NCBI RefSeq assembly: GCF_001905725.1
Contig: NZ_LIWB01000004.1
Location: 248,001 to 312,000 of the forward strand
Origin: Streptomyces sp. CB02400
GTDB taxonomy: Bacteria > Actinomycetota > Actinomycetes > Streptomycetales > Streptomycetaceae
Direction of reading: 5' to 3'
Length of the DNA stretch: 64,000 nt
Part shown: piece after piece, positions 60,999 through 64,000 of the stretch
How positions within the stretch are numbered: the stretch's first letter is position 1
How the letters are laid out: each line of letters begins with the position of its first letter
Made by a program: the position numbers and the translations under genes
The notes under the pieces: generated by a model
Seen by the model: the letters and a program-made list of their open reading frames with translations, nothing else
What the model was told of the DNA's origin: nothing
The model's database searches: none

Positions 60999-62648
60999 TC
61001 AGCGCACGAACACTCCCGCGTCCCCCGCCAGCTCCAGGAAGTACTGGGGTGCGACGCCCAGCACCACCGTGACGGCCACGCCGACCCCGATCGCCGTCAT
61101 CGTCAGCGGTGACGGCACCGCGACGGTCGGGCCCTCGGGGCGCGGCTCGCTGAAGAACATCAGGACGATCACGCGGATGTAGAAGAACGCCGCGATGGCC
61201 GACGCGATCACACCGACCACGACCAGCGGGGCCGCCCCGCCCTCCGCCGCCGCCTTGAACACGGCGAACTTCCCGGCGAAGCCGGAGGTCAGCGGGATGC
61301 CCGCGAAGGCCAGCAGGAACACCGCGAACACCGCCGCCACCAGCGGGGAGCGACGGCCGAGCCCAGCCCACTTCGACAGGTGCGTCGCCTCGCCGCCGGC
61401 GTCCCTCACCAGCGTGACCACCGCGAACGCGCCGATCGTCACGAACGAGTACGCCGCCAGATAGAAGAGGACGGACGAGATGCCCGACGGCGTGGTCGCG
61501 ATGACACCCGCGAGGATGAAGCCCGCGTGCGAGATCGCCGAGTACGCCAGCAGCCGCTTGATGTCGGTCTGGGTGATCGCCACGATCGCGCCGACCAGCA
61601 TGGTGACGATGGCGACGGCCCACATGACCGGCCGCCAGTCCCAGCGCAGGCCCGGCAGCACGACGTACAGGATCCGCAGCAGCGCGCCGAACGCGGCCAC
61701 CTTGGTCGCCGCCGCCATGAAACCGGTCACCGGCGTCGGGGCGCCCTGGTACACGTCGGGCGTCCACATGTGGAAGGGGACGGCGCCGACCTTGAACAGC
61801 AGGCCCATGACCAGCAGCGCGGCGCCGACCAGCAGCAGCGCGTCGTTGCCCATGGTGTCGGCGAGCGCCGGGGTGACCTCCGGGACGGTGCCGTCGACGA
61901 CCTGGGCGATCGTGGCGTACGACATCGAGCCCGAGTAGCCGTACAGCAGCGCGATGCCGAACAGCGTGAACGCGGAGGCGAACGCGCCGAGCAGGAAGTA
62001 CTTGACCGCCGCCTCCTGCGACATCAGCCGCTTGCGGCGGGCCAGCGCGCACATCAGGTACAGCGGGAGCGAGAGGACTTCCAGCGCCACGAACAGCGTC
62101 AGCAGGTCGTTGGCCGCCGGGAAGACCAGCATGCCGGCGACCGCGAAGAGCAGCAGCGGGAACACCTCGGTGGTGGTGAACCCGGCCTTGACCGCCTTCT
62201 TCTCGCTGTCGCTGCCCGGTACGGACGCGGCCTGCGCGGCGAAGGAGTCCACCCGGTTGCCGTGCGCCTCCGGGTCGAGCCGGCGCTCGGCGAAGGTGAA
62301 CAGGCCGACCAGGGCCGTCAGCAGGATCGTGCCCTGCAGGAACAGGGCCGGCCCGTCGACGGCGATGGCGCCCATCGCCGCGATGCCCGCCTTGGTCGTG
62401 CCGTAGCCGTCCGCGGCGAGCGCCACGACGGCGGCGAAGGCGGCGACGAGCGCGACCACGGCGACGAACATCTGTGCGTAGTAGCGGGTCTTGCGCGGTA
62501 CGAACGCCTCGACCAGCACCCCGACGATCGCCGCGCCGACGATGATCAGGGTGGGTGCGAGCTGCCCGTATTCGATCTTCGGCGCGTCGATCTTCGAGAT
62601 CGGGTCGGCCGCCGTTGTCCACAGGCTGTGGACGGCTGTTGCGCTCAC
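60999..62648 (-). CDS. nuoN: NADH-quinone oxidoreductase subunit N (main operon)
   Basis: A 549-residue antiporter-like subunit of complex I. The pump Glu is in '[20 protein letters not shown]', Lys in '[20 protein letters not shown]', '[20 protein letters not shown]' follows, and '[20 protein letters not shown]' is the central motif. GTG at 62648 overlaps the nuoM stop as GTGA. It is clearly diverged from the nuoN2 at 14081-15580 (different loop lengths, for example an insert '[17 protein letters not shown]'). Last gene of an operon that continues beyond the window. Confidence 0.95.
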   Translation of the reverse strand: MSATAVHSLWTTAADPISKIDAPKIEYGQLAPTLIIVGAAIVGVLVEAFVPRKTRYYAQMFVAVVALVAAFAAVVALAADGYGTTKAGIAAMGAIAVDGPALFLQGTILLTALVGLFTFAERRLDPEAHGNRVDSFAAQAASVPGSDSEKKAVKAGFTTTEVFPLLLFAVAGMLVFPAANDLLTLFVALEVLSLPLYLMCALARRKRLMSQEAAVKYFLLGAFASAFTLFGIALLYGYSGSMSYATIAQVVDGTVPEVTPALADTMGNDALLLVGAALLVMGLLFKVGAVPFHMWTPDVYQGAPTPVTGFMAAATKVAAFGALLRILYVVLPGLRWDWRPVMWAVAIVTMLVGAIVAITQTDIKRLLAYSAISHAGFILAGVIATTPSGISSVLFYLAAYSFVTIGAFAVVTLVRDAGGEATHLSKWAGLGRRSPLVAAVFAVFLLAFAGIPLTSGFAGKFAVFKAAAEGGAAPLVVVGVIASAIAAFFYIRVIVLMFFSEPRPEGPTVAVPSPLTMTAIGVGVAVTVVLGVAPQYFLELAGDAGVFVR

Positions 62649-64000
62649 TTGGCCGCCTCCACCTCGGGCCGGGGGTCCTTCTTCTCAACATCGGACATGG
62701 TGTGCTTCACCGCCGGGTTCACGACGTCCGTGACGGGCTTCGGGTAGACGCCCAGGAAGACCAGCAGCACGACCAGGGGCGCCACCACCGCGATCTCCCG
62801 CGCCCGCAGGTCGGGCATCGCGGAGACCTCGGGCTTCACCGGGCCGGTCATCGTCCGCTGGTACAGGACGAGGGTGTAGAGCGCGGCGAGGACGATGCCG
62901 AAGGTGGCGATGATGCCGATCACCGGATAGCGCGTGAACGTGCCGACCAGGACCAGGAACTCACTGACGAAGGGCGCGAGCCCCGGCAGCGAGAGGGTCG
63001 CGAGCCCGCCGATCAGGAAGGTGCCGGCGAGCACCGGGGCCACCTTCTGCACACCGCCGAAGTCGGCGATGAGCCGCGAGCCGCGCCGCGAGATCAGGAA
63101 CCCGGCGATCAGCATCAGCACGGCGGTCGAGATGCCGTGGTTGACCATGTAGAGCGTCGCCCCGGACTGGCCCTGGCTGGTCATCGCGAAGATGCCCATG
63201 ATGATGAAGCCGAAGTGCGAGATCGACGCGTACGCGATCAGCCGCTTGATGTCGCGCTGGCCGACCGCGAGCAGCGCGCCGTAGATGATGCTGATGACCG
63301 CCAGTACGAGGATGGCGGGCGTCGCCCACTTGCTGGCCTCCGGGAACAGCCCGAGGCAGAAGCGGAGCATCGCGAAGGTGCCCACCTTGTCGACGACCGC
63401 CGTGATCAGCACGGCCACCGGGGCGGTGGACTCCTGCATGGCGTTGGGCAGCCAGGTGTGCAGCGGCCACAGCGGCGCCTTCACCGCGAAGGCGAAGAAG
63501 AAGCCGAGGAACAGCCAGCGCTCGGTGTTCGTCGCCATGTCGAGCGAGCCGTTGGCCCGCGCCTCGGCGATCTCGGTGAGCGAGAAGTTCCCGGCGACCA
63601 CGTACAGCCCGATCACCGCGGCCAGCATGACCAGACCGCCGGCCAGGTTGTAGAGCAGGAACTTCACCGCCGCGTACGACCGTTGCGTCGCCGCCGTCTC
63701 CTCGCCGTGCTCGTGGGCACGGTCCCCGAAGCCGCCGATGAGGAAGTACAGCGGGATGAGCATGGCTTCGAAGAAGATGTAGAAGAGGAAGACGTCGGTG
63801 GCCTCGAAGGAGAGGATCACCATCGCCTCGACGGCCAGGATCAGGGCGAAGAAGCCCTGCGTCGGCCGCCACCTCTTGCTACCGGTCTCCAGCGGGTCGG
63901 CGTCGTGCCAGCCCGCGAGGACGATGAACGGGATCAGCAGGGCGGTCAGCGCGATCAGCGCCACCGCGATGCCGTCCACGCCCAGCTCGTACCGCACGCC
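62645..64000 (-). CDS. nuoM: NADH-quinone oxidoreductase subunit M, 5' end outside window
   Basis: The C-terminal ~451 residues of NuoM; the frame is open to base 64000, so roughly the first 70 residues lie beyond the window. Visible are the pump Glu in 'FYIFFEAMLIPLYFLIGGFG', 'AVKFLLYNLAGGLVMLAAVI', 'FAVKAPLWPLHTWLPNAMQE', 'KRLIAYASISHFGFIIMGIF' and 'LPGLAPFVSEFLVLVGTF'. Its overlap with nuoN, and the order M then N, match the end of the standard 14-gene nuo operon. Confidence 0.95.
   Translation of the reverse strand, partial: GVRYELGVDGIAVALIALTALLIPFIVLAGWHDADPLETGSKRWRPTQGFFALILAVEAMVILSFEATDVFLFYIFFEAMLIPLYFLIGGFGDRAHEHGEETAATQRSYAAVKFLLYNLAGGLVMLAAVIGLYVVAGNFSLTEIAEARANGSLDMATNTERWLFLGFFFAFAVKAPLWPLHTWLPNAMQESTAPVAVLITAVVDKVGTFAMLRFCLGLFPEASKWATPAILVLAVISIIYGALLAVGQRDIKRLIAYASISHFGFIIMGIFAMTSQGQSGATLYMVNHGISTAVLMLIAGFLISRRGSRLIADFGGVQKVAPVLAGTFLIGGLATLSLPGLAPFVSEFLVLVGTFTRYPVIGIIATFGIVLAALYTLVLYQRTMTGPVKPEVSAMPDLRAREIAVVAPLVVLLVFLGVYPKPVTDVVNPAVKHTMSDVEKKDPRPEVEAAK

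Overview
The window is a continuous piece of a very GC-rich actinomycete chromosome, almost certainly Streptomyces. Signs are strong G/C bias at third codon positions, frequent GTG starts, tightly overlapped genes (ATGA/GTGA junctions), tRNA genes without an encoded CCA, and a gene order that matches, from memory, the conserved core of the S. coelicolor chromosome between secE and the nuo operon. I see no insertion sequence, phage, integrase, CRISPR array or rRNA gene.

Layout. (1) 1-9.2 kb: a translation and cell-envelope core with partial secE, tRNA-Trp, an aspartate aminotransferase, an adenosine deaminase-like gene, murB, two MaoC/hotdog dehydratases, rpmG (L33), tRNA-Met, tRNA-Thr, an amidohydrolase-fold protein that seems to have lost active-site residues, an NAD(P)-binding protein and tRNA-Tyr. 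(2) 9.4-13.9 kb: yajQ, a small stress-type membrane protein, an APC permease followed by a 27-bp tandem repeat, a SUKH protein, yccF and htpX. (3) 14.1-24.2 kb: a second, incomplete NDH-1 operon, nuoABCHIJKLMN, with no nuoD, E, F or G and a NuoC carrying a long repetitive tail. (4) 24.4-28.1 kb: two paralogous sensor kinases and one NarL-type regulator. (5) 28.2-31.2 kb: korAB, a 2-oxoacid:ferredoxin oxidoreductase. (6) 31.2-45.1 kb: HxlR/QorB pair, RarD, VOC protein, a TPR protein divergent from a degenerate P-loop protein, amidase, FMN reductase, ABC exporter, a LolA-like lipoprotein-type protein, polyprenyl diphosphate synthase, a secreted lytic transglycosylase behind a c-di-AMP riboswitch, and a HAD phosphatase. 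(7) 45.3-56.2 kb: a surface-glycan cluster (FemAB/BioF2-like transferase, GT2, polysaccharide deacetylase, large membrane protein, small membrane protein, GH26-like protein, flippase, DegT aminotransferase). (8) 56.4-64 kb: fumarylacetoacetase, M56 peptidase, recQ, and the 3' end (nuoN and partial nuoM) of a further nuo operon, presumably the standard 14-gene one.

The most interesting system is the incomplete NDH-1. It keeps the proton-pump arm (H, J-N, A) and the iron-sulfur subunits B and I but lacks the NADH module and NuoD, and it lies about 4 kb from a ferredoxin-reducing KorAB. A ferredoxin-fed quinone reductase is a reasonable but unproven hypothesis. Other points of note are repeat-bearing disordered regions in NuoC and in the flippase, a dispersed intergenic repeat found in two convergent gene gaps, and a Crp-like site plus riboswitch in front of the transglycosylase gene.
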